This document shows, in pieces, positions 21,086-35,087 of a stretch of DNA of 64,000 nt. Each line of letters starts with the position of its first letter. The first letter of the stretch is position 1. Source of the DNA: Leuctra nigra. Taxonomy: Eukaryota; Arthropoda; Insecta; Plecoptera; Leuctridae. Position numbers and translations under genes: made by a program. The notes below the pieces were generated by a model that made no database searches, was not told where the DNA came from, and saw nothing but the letters and a program-made list of their open reading frames with translations. The DNA lies in the NCBI GenBank assembly GCA_934045905.1, contig OW203762.1:7316001-7380000 (forward strand). The letters are read 5' to 3'.

Positions 21086-21543
21086 TCTGACGTCACAGCT
21101 GACAAAGTCTGACTGGGGGACAGGTGCTTTCAGTTAATAAGTACCTACTTATAATCATTCATTATCGTTCTTGATGTTATTTCCTTATTTTATCTACCTT
21201 ATCTGTCTTTATTTCTAATATCTTTCTTTCACAACTGTATTAAAAATACGATTTACCTATTGAAAAATTGCTTGTCCCTCAGCAAAATGAACCAGATTGA
21301 GGTGTGTTACCTAGCAACAAGGGGTTTACATTAATCTAACAGACAGACATAGGTACATCAATATCGCAGGATACCTTTTAAATTGCATGTGAATATTTTG
21401 AAAACCAAAGCACACAAATAATGTCTTGTTTGTCTGTTCCAGTTTAAATCACAAGGATAATAATGACAGTTCATTTTATTTTCCCTTTTATTTATTTTCG
21501 TTATTTTATCTAATCCACCTCCATCCCCATGTATTTATCTCAG

Positions 21544-21728
21544 AGACAGCAACATTACTACTCGATGGCCTACATCACCTCGCGGAGGGTCTCTGCGGAG
21601 TGATACAGGCGTCCTCCAGGGACTACTTTAGCGAGCCAATCTGCTTCGTGAAGACTCGGGTCATCGTCCGAATGCCAATTACAATCAAGACCAGCGAACC
21701 AATTAAATTCAACTTTATTACTTTTTAA
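21544..21728 (+). CDS. Candidate alternative terminal exon 'D'
   Basis: A long pyrimidine-rich stretch ending in TATTTATCTCAG (21543) precedes a GC-richer ORF. Read from the acceptor in phase 1 it gives ETATLLLDGLHHLAEGLC, GVIQASSRDYF, SEPICFVKTR and VIVRMPITIK, then TAA at 21726-21728. The phase fits exon B (9603) as well as exon C does. The base composition differs clearly from the AT-rich flanks, which supports coding. I do not recognise the sequence. It may be an alternative C terminus of the cysteine-rich gene or the last exon of another + strand gene. A cryptic ORF cannot be excluded. Confidence 0.4.
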
Positions 21729-23542
21729 ATCTCTAATTCATTTTTTAAACTCAATTTTAATTATATTTAAAATGATTTACTATTCTAGAATCCAAGTACT
21801 TACATTAGCTTTACATCCATTCATAACGTAAGATTATGTTTTATGAACAAGATAATGGCTTTATGTAATATTTTTCTGTGTTGTGATAATGTTCCTATTG
21901 ATTGATGTGATGGGACTGAGGTCATTGGTATAGAGGTCGGAAGATTTTAAACACTTGAGTATTTTATAGATTTTTATTTAATTTTTTTCTCTTCGTAACA
22001 TATCTCTTCTCATTATCACAGACGGTTTGAAAAGAATCCCACACGATTCTTCTGTGGTTGTTTTTAGATCATTCTTCCCAGATATCAGTTCGGCAGACTG
22101 ACCACCATTGAGAAACATATAGACATGTCAATATACAAAACTAAATCAGTTGCAAGGATACCTAGCTGCTTTACAAACAGAATACAAATGTGTATTTAGA
22201 CTGGAAATCAAGCAGGGAAAATTATGTTTTTTTGAACCCTTTTCACTAGTGTTCAAAATAATGACTAATTGTTTTATTTACCTACATGCACTAAAAATAT
22301 GTGCCAACTACGTTTTTTTGTCGAATTTGGAACCCTATACCTTTTGGCACACGATTTGTAAGCTTGTACAACATTACCTTTAATTAAAAATCAGGACCTT
22401 CCAATGTTTCGTGTCATTTCAAAACTTCTTTAGATATAATTGTATACATTTAGGTTCAAAGTAATTTGTCATTTTGCATATTTTAAAAAGACTGCACCTT
22501 TCTATCTTCATTCGGAGAAAACAAGAAGTAAGAATCTAGTAATTTTGACAATTAGAATAAGGACATAAAATAAACATGACAAAGCCATACATTTTGGGTC
22601 ATTTAGACAAACATGTTCCTTTTCTTAAAAATACAATAATTATATCAGCTTAAGGCTTGAATTTAAATGTTAATTTAAATGTGTTTCAGAAATTCAAGCC
22701 TGGAACAATATTCAATGAAAATAATAAATAATGTAGTTTTTGTTATCACTAAACCAGAATAATTACATTAAACACTGGCTGAATAATTTACTAGTTTATG
22801 AAGAACCGGGTTTTCAATGCTCTTTTAAATAGTTCTTAAATTGATTAGGCGATATTGCCATGGCAACAACCAATGCCATACCTGGAATGACCTCTTTAAC
22901 AGTCTGTTAGTTAATCGATACTTTAAAAAGGCATTGAAAACCCTGCCCTAAATCACATAATAATTATTGTGAACAAATAAGGCAGCATAATATCTGTACC
23001 AATGTTGACACAAGCATAGTGAAAATTGACTCATTTTGTTCTAAATTTGTACCAAATAATATTTAAAAAAAAACATTTACTGTATGACCTGCGAGTCAAC
23101 AAAACCGTTTCAAATTCCCATCAGTACTCGGATCAATATAATAAATAGGCCCCATATAATATTACAATAAATATGTACATAATGATATTTTAATAATATA
23201 TACCCTGCTGAAGGAAAACCGACTTTTGTTCGAAATAAATGATATACTAAAAGGCTTCAGTTTGTTTACTTTATACATTCGCAAACACATTTTCTGTAGG
23301 CTGTAAGATTTCAGACGATTCTATACGTTCAGTAAGGATATATTTGGTATTTACTGATTTTATATTGAAGCGTATAATTTTGAGTAGAATATTTTTTTTT
23401 TTTGTTTTCTGTGTTAGTATAGCGTGCAAGTTTATTATGTCCCTCGACAATAGGTATTATATTCAGTCTAACACACGCGACTCAAAAAATGACACTAATA
23501 ATATGATACAACGCTATACAGTTGGTATTATCTTCATTCTAG
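21729..23542. other. AT-rich noncoding region
   Basis: One small foldback repeat (GGGTTTTCAATGC at 22808-22820 and its inverse at 22931-22943, about 145 bp) surrounds the palindrome TTGCCATGGCAA. Otherwise I see only AT-rich sequence with small chance ORFs and no supported gene. Confidence 0.5.
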
Positions 23543-23620
23543 CAACACTTGTCACACTGTGAGAGGTGATGCTTGGAGACACACCAATGGGACATTCTTT
23601 GATGATGAAATTAGAGAAAG
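23543..23620 (+). CDS. Candidate 78-bp internal exon
   Basis: Acceptor TTATCTTCATTCTAG (ending 23542) and donor GAAAG|GTAAGGA (23621) enclose exactly 78 bp, open in the frame NTCHTVRGDAWRHTNG, TFFDDEIRER. Phase is 2 at both ends, so its inclusion or skipping would keep frame. Good splice sites, no stop and higher GC than the surroundings support a real microexon. No homologue is recognised and no partner exon was found. Confidence 0.35.
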
Positions 23621-24985
23621 GTAAGGAACTATGACATACGCATGGCGATTTCGATGACAGCCCTATTTTTACCATGACATTACCGTATCATTTTGTCTAC
23701 TGATAAGTTTTATGAACACTGCCATTATCATCAATCTTATAATTATTATCATTGGTATAATTATTTAATAACACTTACGAAACCCGAAGTTGAAGCAAGA
23801 ATCTGAACAACTCTAAGACCTATTCGTTGGTAATGCTTTGACATTTCGTTCTACCCGCAATTATTTTGTATTATCATTTTTTATATTATTTGTTTGATAT
23901 CGAAACCTATTTACATAAATTAAATCTAATAATTATATTTTTCCAGTTTTCTTCGAAGTTTTGTTTGAAAGCATGTTTGATTTTTCTGATGAAGCAACAA
24001 AAAGCTAATATCGAAAGACCAAAGGAACTAAACGTATAACCAAAGTTCGCCTAATTAAAGAAGTTCATAACCGCTGAAACTCAGTATACATGAAAATTGC
24101 TATGGCAACATAGTACGTAACGTATTATAATTATTAATTCAGTTGATTTAATTCTAGCTAAGCGCCCAAGGGCTGTACGGATAGTTGCACTATTAGAATA
24201 ACATTTTGAATTGTTGTAAATTATTGTTCTGTCTGCAAGTGGTACTTAAATCAAGGAAAACATTTCCGACGAAACAGAACAACTGAGGCATTCAGGAACA
24301 TTACAAGTGTCCTAGAATCTCGACAAAATGGCCGCTCGTCACGAAATGGTCACTTGACAAGAGTTGAGAGTGAGAGAGAGAAACAGAGGACGGCAATGGA
24401 GGTTTACGTTCTCTCTCTAATAAAATATAACGAAGATAAGTTTCCACTCTGTCTCTCTACATTCAGTTTGTTGGGAGAAGCATTTTGCGACGGGGATTTT
24501 GGGGGGTTGAGACGTCAGTCCTCCCCCCTCAAAACACCCCCTCGCTACAAACAGGCTTCCATTATTGAGAATACCAATAGAAGATAGAGTAATAGCCCTT
24601 GATTTGTTGAGAAGACAAGCCGAGGGCACTGAAACGGCAAAAGAACAACTGTAGAAGTAAGAGAGTCATGATATTCAACGCTCGGCTCAACTCAAGGAAG
24701 ATTGCTTCGATAGGACTGTGGCTATTTCGTCTTGACAGCGAGCATTTGCATTCACGAAAGACGATCGGCATTCTCACAATGGCTAACACAGTGACTGATA
24801 TAGATTAGTTAATTAAGGCTTGTTATACTGAGTAGTAGTACTTTGGAAACACTTTTAGACTGATTGCAGCCAATTGTATGCTACGAAGTTGGTCTACCGT
24901 GTACTGGCCTAGTGTCTAGCAAGTGACAGCAAGAGGTGTTGGAATGCGACGACGACGGAAGCGATGGCAGACGCGAGGAGTAGGA
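23621..24985. other. Noncoding region
   Basis: AT-rich sequence to about 24300, then mixed composition with a GAGAGAG stretch near 24370 and a C/G-rich patch (24495-24545, TTTTGGGGGG facing CCCCCCTCAAAA). Several overlapping small ORFs exist on both strands, but none has features of a gene. Confidence 0.4.
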
Positions 24986-25632
24986 TTATACTTGAAACAG
25001 CCGCAGCATGCTCTCATTGTTCCACAGGATCCTCGAGTCCTCGGCGACTCCGCGCGCGCATTGCCCGGCGCCGTAGAACCCGGCGCCTTTATCAGTCCAT
25101 TCCGTCGTCGCGCATTCCTTGCCGACGCCCGCCGTCGCCACGGGCCACGCGGCGTCGCGCGTCACGACGTACTGCGTCCAGTTGGCCGTCGCCGTCGTCG
25201 GGAGGTCTTCCACAGCCGTCGTTCGACTCCTCTTCACGGCGCCGCTCGTCGTGCTGCGTCCCCACGTGGGCAGCGCCCGCCGCGACGCCGTGTGCTCGGG
25301 GCCCGGCTCGACGGCGCGCCCCGCGGGTCTGCCGACGCCCGGCGCCTGCACGGCGACGGCGGGCTGCTGGTAGGGCGCCGGGGCGGCGATGCCAGCCCAC
25401 GGCTGCTGGAGGAGACGCTGGTACTGCGCCGGGGGACGACAGGACTTGCAGGAGGCGGCGACGGCGACGGCGGCGACGCCCACCGCCGGCTGCGGGTGGA
25501 GTTTCTGATGAGGCATATTCGTGTCGGCGTGACTCATGGCACGCGCGTGGGGGCGATGGTGAGGTAGAAGGTGGGCGTCCTTCCCGCGTCCTGCACTGCG
25601 CAGGTCGCTGCAGGACGCTTGGACCAGCAGAT
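24986..25632 (-). CDS. GC-rich 3'-terminal exon of an unrecognised gene
   Basis: A strong acceptor on the - strand (GTCTCTCTTTGTGCAG, with the exon starting at 25632) opens an ORF that ends at TAA (24988-24986), about 214 codons. The chosen frame has strong G/C preference at third positions; the competing frames do not. The protein is Ala/Pro/Gln-rich in its first half (PPAQYQRLLQQPWAG, PYQQPAVAVQAPG) and Thr/Ala/Trp-richer later (NWTQYVVTRDAAWPVAT, ending SMLRLFQV). It lacks clear catalytic motifs or membrane segments. This low-complexity character suits the C-terminal tail of a regulator, but no family is recognised. The acceptor phase is 1. Confidence 0.5.
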
Positions 25633-28286
25633 CTGCACAAAGAGAGACGACACATGTTAATCATTCAGTCAATCAAACCACAAGGACAAATGCACGGCCA
25701 GCAGTTTGGCTGCGGCGGGTAATCTAGCCCGGCCCATTCAGCCTCGCCGTGAACATAGTTATGGTCTGTATCAGGAGTATAATGCGGGACAAAGGGCCGA
25801 CGAGGAGCCCGATCACAACTTCACTACCGTAGGGTTAATGGACATTGCAGCATTAAATAATACATCACTTGCAGCAACATGAACGGCCGGTAGTTGGAGC
25901 AAAAGGGGACAGCCCCCCCCCCCCCCCCCTCGCGGCGACCATGTCTAGATACATTTAATATTCACTCAAAATAAGAGTAGATTTCAGAAAAATAGTGGAA
26001 TTATTGCACCGAAACTCACGATCTCGATGCAACATTTTTTCGGGGATTTTCCCCCAGGCCTCTGATCTTTACGATATTTTTCCAAAATATTAATTAATAA
26101 TCTCTCCAGTCTCCAACCTTCCCCTTACTTCGTCACTCGTCACTTCGTCGTGAGTTCGTCACTTGCCTCAATGAAATAAAATCAGGTAGTATGAAACATA
26201 AGTTTACTTATTATTCTTCTGAAGAATGTGTTTTGAACCTGCTTGACATTAAATCTATGGTTTACTTGTTGTACCTGTTAAATGAACTATTTGCCAACAT
26301 TTACACAATATGAAAATGTGAAATCAATGCCTTAATAAATGAATTACTAATTTTCTTGCCTGATGGTCGATTAAACTTTTTTACAACATTCGGATGACGT
26401 TTAATGGATGACGCAATTATTCCCACGTCACATATATCTTGCCTAAAGCCGCTGCACAATGCCGCCCAATGTCATCATCGTCAGCACGCTGCACATCCCT
26501 GGACAACTATGCGAGCAGCGAGTGAAGCATGGGGCCCCTTGAGACGGGGCTCGATCATGTATCGGGTCAAGTATCTCAAGCAATTAAGTCTCTGCATAGC
26601 TAATCGCTTTCCAATACCGCAGCCTGGTGTAGACAGAACATGAGACGAACTTGCTCGGAAGATGCAAATACTCAGGCGAAATCACATATAAATTCTAAAT
26701 GAAACATAACTTCATTCTCCATCAAGGTTTTTCTAATTTCATTGATTATTTTGATTTTTCCTGAACTCTTTCATTATTTTAAGCTTTTTTACTGTTAGTT
26801 TGAATTTTAAAAAAATTGTCATTATTTTGGATGTATTTTATGAAATCCAGAATTTCTTGTAATTTAGTTAGTATTTTACCTAAGGTTAGTGTTTTTTTTA
26901 AGTGTAACATTTTCTGTGGTTTTAATAACACCTGAATTTGGTCTTGATTTTAAAAATCTGTCGCGTATTTCTAGTAATTTTTTTAGGGTAGGTACACCGA
27001 AAAATATCCAACATTTCTCGTTATGTTTTAGTCTTATTCTTCTCGTTGACCCCTCTCAAAAGCGTTGTTCTCTCCGTCTACAGAATTAATTATAAACGAG
27101 CGCCTCGGTTTTGATACTGACAAACGACGTGACTTAACGCCAGATCGCGGTTGCATCCATCTTGGTCCCCGCGAGTCGATGTGGCCCACTCTCCCCTACA
27201 CACACTGGGGGATTCCCGACCCGCGAGCCGATGTGGCCCACTCTCCCCTACCGGAGGGGGCCAACGCCTTGTTATTCCGCTTCATTCGAGCGCGTCGCTT
27301 TGTTCACCTCTCCCCTATACTCGTGATTAATAGAGCATATATTGGAGGAGCATAAGCAGGGATAATCCCATTACAGATAGCAGTTTGTCGTTTATAATAA
27401 TTAATCTCGTACAGAAAGAAATTAGGGAAAGAGTTCCCATTCAAATATTAACTCGTTCATTCAGAACTGTTCTCAACTTGTTGTCACTGACAATAAAACG
27501 CTTGTACCATGACGAAGTCTTGACAAACAACGTTTTCTATATATTTCGTGTCCTCAGCTTAAATTGCAATCACCTTACAATTGCCAATATAATCGATTTT
27601 CTCCTAGCGTCACATTATATTTACGAGTGACAAACATGAAATCTTTACGTCTCCAAAAGACGAGAAAGGTATGGAACAAGAATGGTAAATAACATGGTAA
27701 GTAGATGTACAATCGTAGACACCCAAATCGTTAAAACACGTATCGCCTCTTTCTTATTCCTAACTTGTGACTTCCGGCTTAAAACATTTTGAATAGTCGT
27801 TCGTGTTCTTTTAACCCCCAGGAATACTTGAAAAGACAATGCAGTGCTAATACAGGTCTGGAGCTGCAGTCTTGTGCGCATGCGGGTCGAAGAGCAAGGT
27901 CGGGGTGTATTGTGTGCGCCGCGGAGACAAAAAGATGACCCGGACATTATCATTCAGATGACAGAGGCAAGTCGCGAAGACGAATGATGGAGGATGCATG
28001 GACCATTGTTGCACGGACGTAAATAATAGATTATCTATACCACAGCCAGGCTCGTGGTTGCCTCGACAAAATGGCTGCCCCTCCTTGTACAAGATGTCGG
28101 TAGACATATGGGTTGTTGGCTTGTCATTTCTAACCTACATAGAGCAACGAGAAATATAATAGCTGCTGATCTCAAAACGTATACAACGGCGTATCAATAA
28201 TAAACGTCACAGCATTATGTCTTGTTACTTCTGTTTAAGTCACACTGTTTGCAACTATGCTAACGACGACGTATGAATGAGTATGA
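25633..28286. other. Mostly noncoding; possible intron
   Basis: Contains a poly-C run (25913-25929, 17 nt). It also has a 31-bp direct repeat CCCGCGAGYCGATGTGGCCC... at 27168-27198 and 27220-27250. GC-richer patches near 26440-26640 have no clear exon borders. The rest is AT-rich. If the - strand exons at 25 and 37 kb belong together, this is part of an intron. Confidence 0.4.
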
Positions 28287-28438
<152 letters not shown>

Positions 28439-28448
28439 ATGGTGGGAA

Positions 28449-28640
28449 GGAGGCAGTCGAGGCCTTCAAGTAGGGAACCTTCCCATAATTTGCCTCTCGA
28501 CTGAAACCACGAAAAGAACCTCGCATGTCTAAGGAAGGACCGATAGGGAATCTATCCCAGGACCATGAAGGGTAAGCCCAGATTGTGTGTTACGGCCTGA
28601 GCCAACTTGCTTCATCCATCGCGTGGCCTAGACAAAGAAA
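28449..28640 (-). repeat. SINE-like element
   Basis: On the - strand it starts AAGCAAGTTGGCTCAGG, continues through a degenerate B box GGATAGATTCC and a body with CAGTCGAGAGGCAAATTATGG, and ends next to the GAT microsatellite. The body motif is shared with 230-345 and more weakly with 29790-29880. The head GCAAGTTGGCTCAGG recurs on the + strand at 46879. Confidence 0.5.
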
Positions 28641-31600
28641 GTGCGACACATTTCCAGCTTGATAAGAAAATGTGTCAACTTTCTGCTTTTTCCTTATTAT
28701 ATTTCACACAATGTACCGTGGTACATCACAGCAGCCAATGAGCACAGCCTAGACCGATAAGTTCACATTATACCGACGCTAAAGTGAACTCTTACTTCGT
28801 TATCGGGACATGCATTCCCCTTCTATCTAACATTTCAGTGATAATTCGTTTCTGAGAAGCTCCCAAGCGATCAACAATCCATGAAATTCCCTGAAACATG
28901 TTCCCTGATAATTATTTAGTTTCCAGCCCGTGCCCCATCTGGATCTCTCTCCTATAAACACAGGAGTTCTCGCAACATTCGATCATCCGTATCACAGTGT
29001 GACGTCACGTTCAAACTGACGCGTATGGATTTAGCACATCTCCAAATCGAATCTTGTACAAATATTTCATCACGCTAGCCGCCTCACAAATACAAGGCGA
29101 AATAATATCCATATTGACTTGAGAATTAAATAAACATTTAAGACGTCTCGACATTATCTTCAAGATTTGTACAGACATTTCTCTTTTCCCGGAAGCGAAT
29201 GTTTTTGTGACAAATGACGTTTCAACTGTGCGAAAGAAAGAAATCGTTCAGAGTTTGAGTTTTTGATACAAATAAAGTTTGCAATCTCCTCGAATACCTT
29301 TTCAATCGCCATGCCAAGATGAACTCAGAAAAACCACAAATAAAGATTATTGTAACGTCGCACTGTTAAATGCAATGCAACTAGGCAAATATGGCGTATG
29401 TATCATTATCAAGATGATGATAGGGAGGTGTGAAATAGGCAAGGATAGAAGGTGAATCTTGGGAGTCTTCATGACAAAGTACAGTAATTTCAAGTTCAAA
29501 AGTCATGAGTTTCAGTGACTTATGGGGATTTGTAAAAATGGAAATTTACATTTAAAAAATACAGAATTAATTCAAGTTGGTAAACCAAATTGCAGATGAC
29601 ACCTGACATGCCTGTGTGATGTGTAGCAGAAAATAACTGAAATATTTTACAGAAAAAATGTGTTTTTTTAAACAAAATTTGAACAATTTTCTTGTAGGTG
29701 GGTAGGAGGCGGTCGTGGCATGGACCTAAAGGACGTGCAAAATAGGAATTTCAAACTAAAATTATTTTTTTCGCTGTTGAACCTTCCTGTCCGAATGGAC
29801 TGTAGGTGGGTAGGAGGCGGTCGTGGCATGTAAGGGGGAACCTTCCCATCATTTCTCCTCGACTGATGGAAATGACGTGGAACAGATTCTCCCGTCTCTC
29901 GGATGTTTTCCTTCCAAAGCTCGCTCGCAATTGAATAACATCATTATAAGTCATCGCGAATGTGCTGGGTTCCTGCTCAACATGTCCCTAACAAGTCACA
30001 CCTGTAGCCTCATCCTGCCGCTCCGAGACGCGGATGTGACTGCACGTGGCCAAGATCACCTTCGCAGAGACATTATGCAGCTTCCCTGCAGATCACAATC
30101 ACAATCACAAATCACACGTCAAACAAGTCTGCCACGACACTGAATAAACTATTATTTAATTAATATTTCACTCGATCATTTACATTCGCATTCAAAATCA
30201 GCACAATCTTTTTACCTCACAGCGTGATGTATTTTAATTTGAAGAATCTATAGAGGTCATCCAAAACAAAGGTCTCATTTTGTTCAAGATTGTGCCGTTC
30301 AGGCAGCGCTAGTATCTTCCTATTCACATTTTTAAACAAATTCAACCATTTATAACCACTGGAAGCGTATTTTGAAATTGATTTGAATTGATTGAAAATA
30401 TCAAATTCAGGACTGGTCTTAACATGAATGGCCTTTAGATATCAATTTCTGTACCTCTAGGTACGCACTAAATCCAGTTCAAATAAAAGCAAAAAAGTGT
30501 TAAAAGAAAGTCATAGTGTACTTAATTGATAAGAAATGCACTCAGCCAAGAAAAACAAGGAAAAATAGACTGCACACGTATAGTGTTAATTCCAAATAGA
30601 TAATTTGAGCTTCCTTTTTAATTTTACAGCCGGCTGAGCTCCTAAGGCTCGTATTTCACATAGTAAAAAGCCACGACCATAAAATTATATCGACGAAATA
30701 CGAACATAAGCCGGTTATCGCCAAAGCCAATATAAAATTTAATAGTGCGATTAAAATCATCGTTCATTAACCAGAGAGTAACTCCTGCCGGCGCGTATAA
30801 TCGGGAGTGGCGAGGTTGAAAGGTTGGGAGTGTGGCCCAGTAACGAGACGGTATCGCTTCCCACCCGATACTCTTCAATCAGAATGTTTGATCAGCTATC
30901 GCGAGGGCGTGATGGAGCTCTCATTTCCTCGCCACCCGCCTTCACAATCTCCACAGAGCAGACCTACATCCTAAATACCACTTATACACCTAAACTCACG
31001 TAGAAACAGTCAATGAAATATCGAAATCTCGCGTTAGAGCCCACGACGAACTGATTTATGTCGAGTAACAGTCAAACGTGAATATCCTGCACTTATGTCT
31101 ACATAAACTAAAGACAAACAATAATGTACAATATGGAAATTCGTTGGAAAAACGATTTACGAACTGATTTAGGCAGTATTTCAATACTAATGATGATACA
31201 TTTCAATCCTCTTTAACAACTTTAAAAACCGTCGTTAATGATTTGAATAATAGGTATATTATCTATGATTAAAAGTTATTCTCGGAACGGATTAACTAAT
31301 TTGGTATTGACGATTTGCTTTAGTGCTGACCATTATAGATGAGTATGCATCGGACGAATGTTGTTTAGCTCTTGCAAATGGTGGCTCGGCAATTTATGGC
31401 TAGTTAATCCAGACTATCCCGACGTCTTGCGTCAGAACGACGCCGACGCCGACTGCGTCACGACGCTTTAAGACGCCTTCATTAGCGTCGCTTCTAATCC
31501 CCTCTGGGAGCCACTACCAGTGCTGCGTGTATCGCTACACATAAATTCCTTACCGCTTTAATATTTTAATATCATTTTTTTCGTGCGATGAAAAGCGATC

Positions 31601-34600
31601 CCGTGCTTGTGTCGATGGGACGACGTGTTCTGATGTCTGGAAGCATGTTTCGGATGGTTCTCCGACTCCCCCGGAGGGTTCGCAGAGACTCTGCGTGCGC
31701 GGTCAACAGCTTGATAATGCTACGCCATCACGACGTCCATTGCGTGAATACGAGACAATCAACTCACATCGCCCGCCAGCGAAATGAAAAAAGGATTCGA
31801 TCTCTTCTAAAAACGATCACCTACCGATTATTTTCGAATATTTCGTTGATAACGTTATTCGACGTGCCCGCATAACCTGCGGCTCGATCAGTTTGATCAA
31901 TAGCCCACTGAATGTTTTCCGTCTCCGTTTAGCAGAAAGGTGGTGTATACCGGAGATAATTATTCATCCTTGAATTATGGTCGCTCACAGCCAACTGCCA
32001 AGCCCAATATTTGTGTTTCCTCGATTCTGACAAAATAATAAATCTTATTCCGAGTCGAGTCGACGTCACTATCGATAAGAAAGCGGGAAAGCACTTGGCA
32101 GGGGAACAAGGTAATGACTTTGCGATTATCGTCCATCATTCGTGCCTTTTGATGGAACAAAAGAGACAGACAATCGATTAATTAATATGCTTAATTAATC
32201 ATGAAACAGAAACAGAAAAAGAATACTGTTTTTTAGTTCGAGAACAACTTTCATTGCATGAGAAAGATCACGGCTCGATATTTCGATAGTTTCGTCGACT
32301 GCGCGCTCTCGAGTCGAGATAATCGATACAGCTCTTCCGCGGTAATCGAGTTCTCCAAGACGCGATTAATATCGGAGACGTGACTGGATTTCCAGAATAT
32401 AGAAGGGAGCAAATATTAAAATAATATATAGGACGGCGCTAAGAAATTGCTTCTAAATGAACCCCGTGAAGATTAATGCGCCCGAAGGACGGTGGGGGGG
32501 GGGAGGGGGTCCCCTGATTGTTGGGGCCAATTCTCCTCAGCGCGGGAGATTTGCCTGATGACTCCGGATCGACTCCCGCCCCCTCCCCCGTCTCATCTAT
32601 TTATCATGGATTTTACGTAGAACACTCCGGCAATAGACCACGTACAGTCATTATTTTCGTCTTATTGGACAGCATAAAGGACGATTAATCAATCATTGTG
32701 AGGTTGAGAATGGAGGTTGAAAGAACTACAAAAGAAACATTAAAAAGGAAAAGAAAAACGAGAGCGCTTTATATTATCGTTAATAGGAATTTCTTATTTT
32801 CTCGGAAAAAGAGAAGAACTCTTCAATCAACGGCCGAGAAGAGTTTTATTTTGTAATTCATCTGGCAGGGAAGTCGATTAGGCCATGTTCCACACAATTA
32901 TAGCAGTAATTAGCACGGTCGAGGGTCCCGGTAGACTCCGCCTTTGTCAGGTCGCCACCAGGCCTCGCATTATCCGTGTTGTTACTAATTGTCAGGCGCA
33001 GCAATTCCACACTGGATTAGGATTGAATCTCATTTCAATTTTATTTACGTATTCGACCGGCAGGGTCCATTCTTCAGGGAGGTTTATGTGTCTTTCCCGG
33101 CAGACAAAGAGCCATCGATACAAATCTGCATAGTGTCTAGCGTAACAATGGGTTATTGGATCGTACGTCGATTCCTTCCACTTCCTTTTGACATAATTCC
33201 GACGAATGGTGACATCGAAAACGTAATCTACAAGAAAGAAGGATACATTGCGAAAGGGAAGAGGTAAAGTGCGGTCAAAACCCTCCGATCCGAACCAATC
33301 GTAGTAGAAAGATCAACTGTTCCGTTTAATCTTTCTATCATTCAGAGTACACACTTTAATAAACGAAACAAATCGGACATTTCTCAATATCGAAAACTCC
33401 TAGGGTGACAGATATCAATTTAAATGTAAACGCTACCATAAAATCTCCATGATGTCACAGAAAACTGTCGCATATTGGCTCTTCGATCAGCCTGTTTTGA
33501 CATCTAATTCCAGCTATTGAAAACGTCGCCCAGATGGAAAACCGTCACCCCGCCCCGTTGGCCATTGTTTTCCCGTTCACTCGTACACTTATAAAATGTC
33601 GCGCTCGGGGGAGAGATAAAGTCGCCCGCCGTGAAGTTATGGCGGACTGTAAATATATCCAACAACACACACACTGAGATCATAAAATGTTCGCCCCTGC
33701 AGTAATTAGCTTATACACAGTTGAAAGGTGTCGTACTTGAGACATTCTTGAACTTTACTCCAAGTTGCTTCTTTTACTTGAGTATTAAAAATGTAGACGG
33801 TGTTAAAAGTACGAGCAACTCTTTTATCACATTCAATACCAGATTATTGTAGAAATGTTGAGACGGTGAAATATATCGTCGAGCTAAAGTAGTTTAGTTT
33901 AGTTTCGATCGAGGAAAGGCGAAGAGACGTGGCATTAGTGCTCGAGTTTGCTTTGATAAACGCAATTATCAGCCTCGCGCTATTTCCAGTCGAGTCAGCT
34001 CTGTGTGGGGTGGGGAGGAACCCAGAAGTAAGACATGAAGTTGAAACTACATACGTGATGTTCTGAACATTGCACACAATTGCAAGGGTGGAACACGGAA
34101 TGAGGTGGCACAATGGAAACAGGGTTTTCACATGAGCATCTAGTTTTGATGGGGTGGAAACCCTTTGTGTACTGGCATACAGGCAGGTGTAGAAGACGTC
34201 GTTTAGTTGTAATGCTATGGGACGATGTCGTCGGTATCACGTGATCTTTTGTGTCTGTCCGCTCATAAAGTTGCTGCTCATCAATCTAGATTTCATGGCT
34301 TCACAGAGGAAGAGAGAAAAAATGAAACTGTGAAATGCTTGAATTTTTTTAACATTTTACATGAGAATAGGAATCTACTATTTAAAAAGACAATTAGTAA
34401 TTTAGTTCGGTCTAGTAAAATGCGGAATTGACCAAAATTCCCTACTGCTTTTCGAAAATGATGTCCTATCTAGATCTAAAAACCTTCGAGGCACACTTCA
34501 CAAACACATCCTATCTCATCACTTTATAACTTCGTAAGGAAAACGTCAATAAAAAAGTATGTGATGATATGAAAGGAGAAAATCCATAACCTCCTCGGAA

Positions 34601-35055
34601 TTGTAAAGGGCGGCCACAAGGTTACTCCTCGCTAACAATACATGAAAAGCTGTAAGATTCCTTCTATCAGATATCCCTAGATGCTAACATGACAGTCCAA
34701 CATCACATATCTTCGTCGAACATCGGTAGAAAAACCACAACGCCAAATACTCTGGCCGCATAAAAGTCGTTTCACACAAGTTTGTGAGGCAACTTGCGAG
34801 CGCACCTGAGTATATAGCTGCTCATGGGCGCGTCAGACAAATAAACACATTATCACATAGCACGGCGTAGAGCGTTGTATATGTAAGTGGTGTCTTCGTA
34901 TATGCAACAAGCATGCACAATGAACGAGCCCTGCCCGTGTGCTGGAAGCCAGAGTGAAGAACTGAGCAAATATGGTGAAGAACTGAGGAGGTTCAAGTGG
35001 TTTTGTTCAGAATGGGAAGAGGGTGGGTGGGGTCTGAATTTGTGGACATGATTTT

Positions 35056-35087
<32 letters not shown>

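Noticed and set aside
24923..25722. Overlapping GC-rich ORFs on the + strand (214 and 252 codons) and a second - strand frame (190 codons)
   Set aside because: They are Arg/Pro/Ala-rich shadows. The - strand frame ending at 24986 has the G/C third-position bias and a good splice acceptor.
33590..33660. TATAAAA followed by CG-rich sequence as a core promoter
   Set aside because: A single TATA-like motif near 33592 without an associated exon is not enough.
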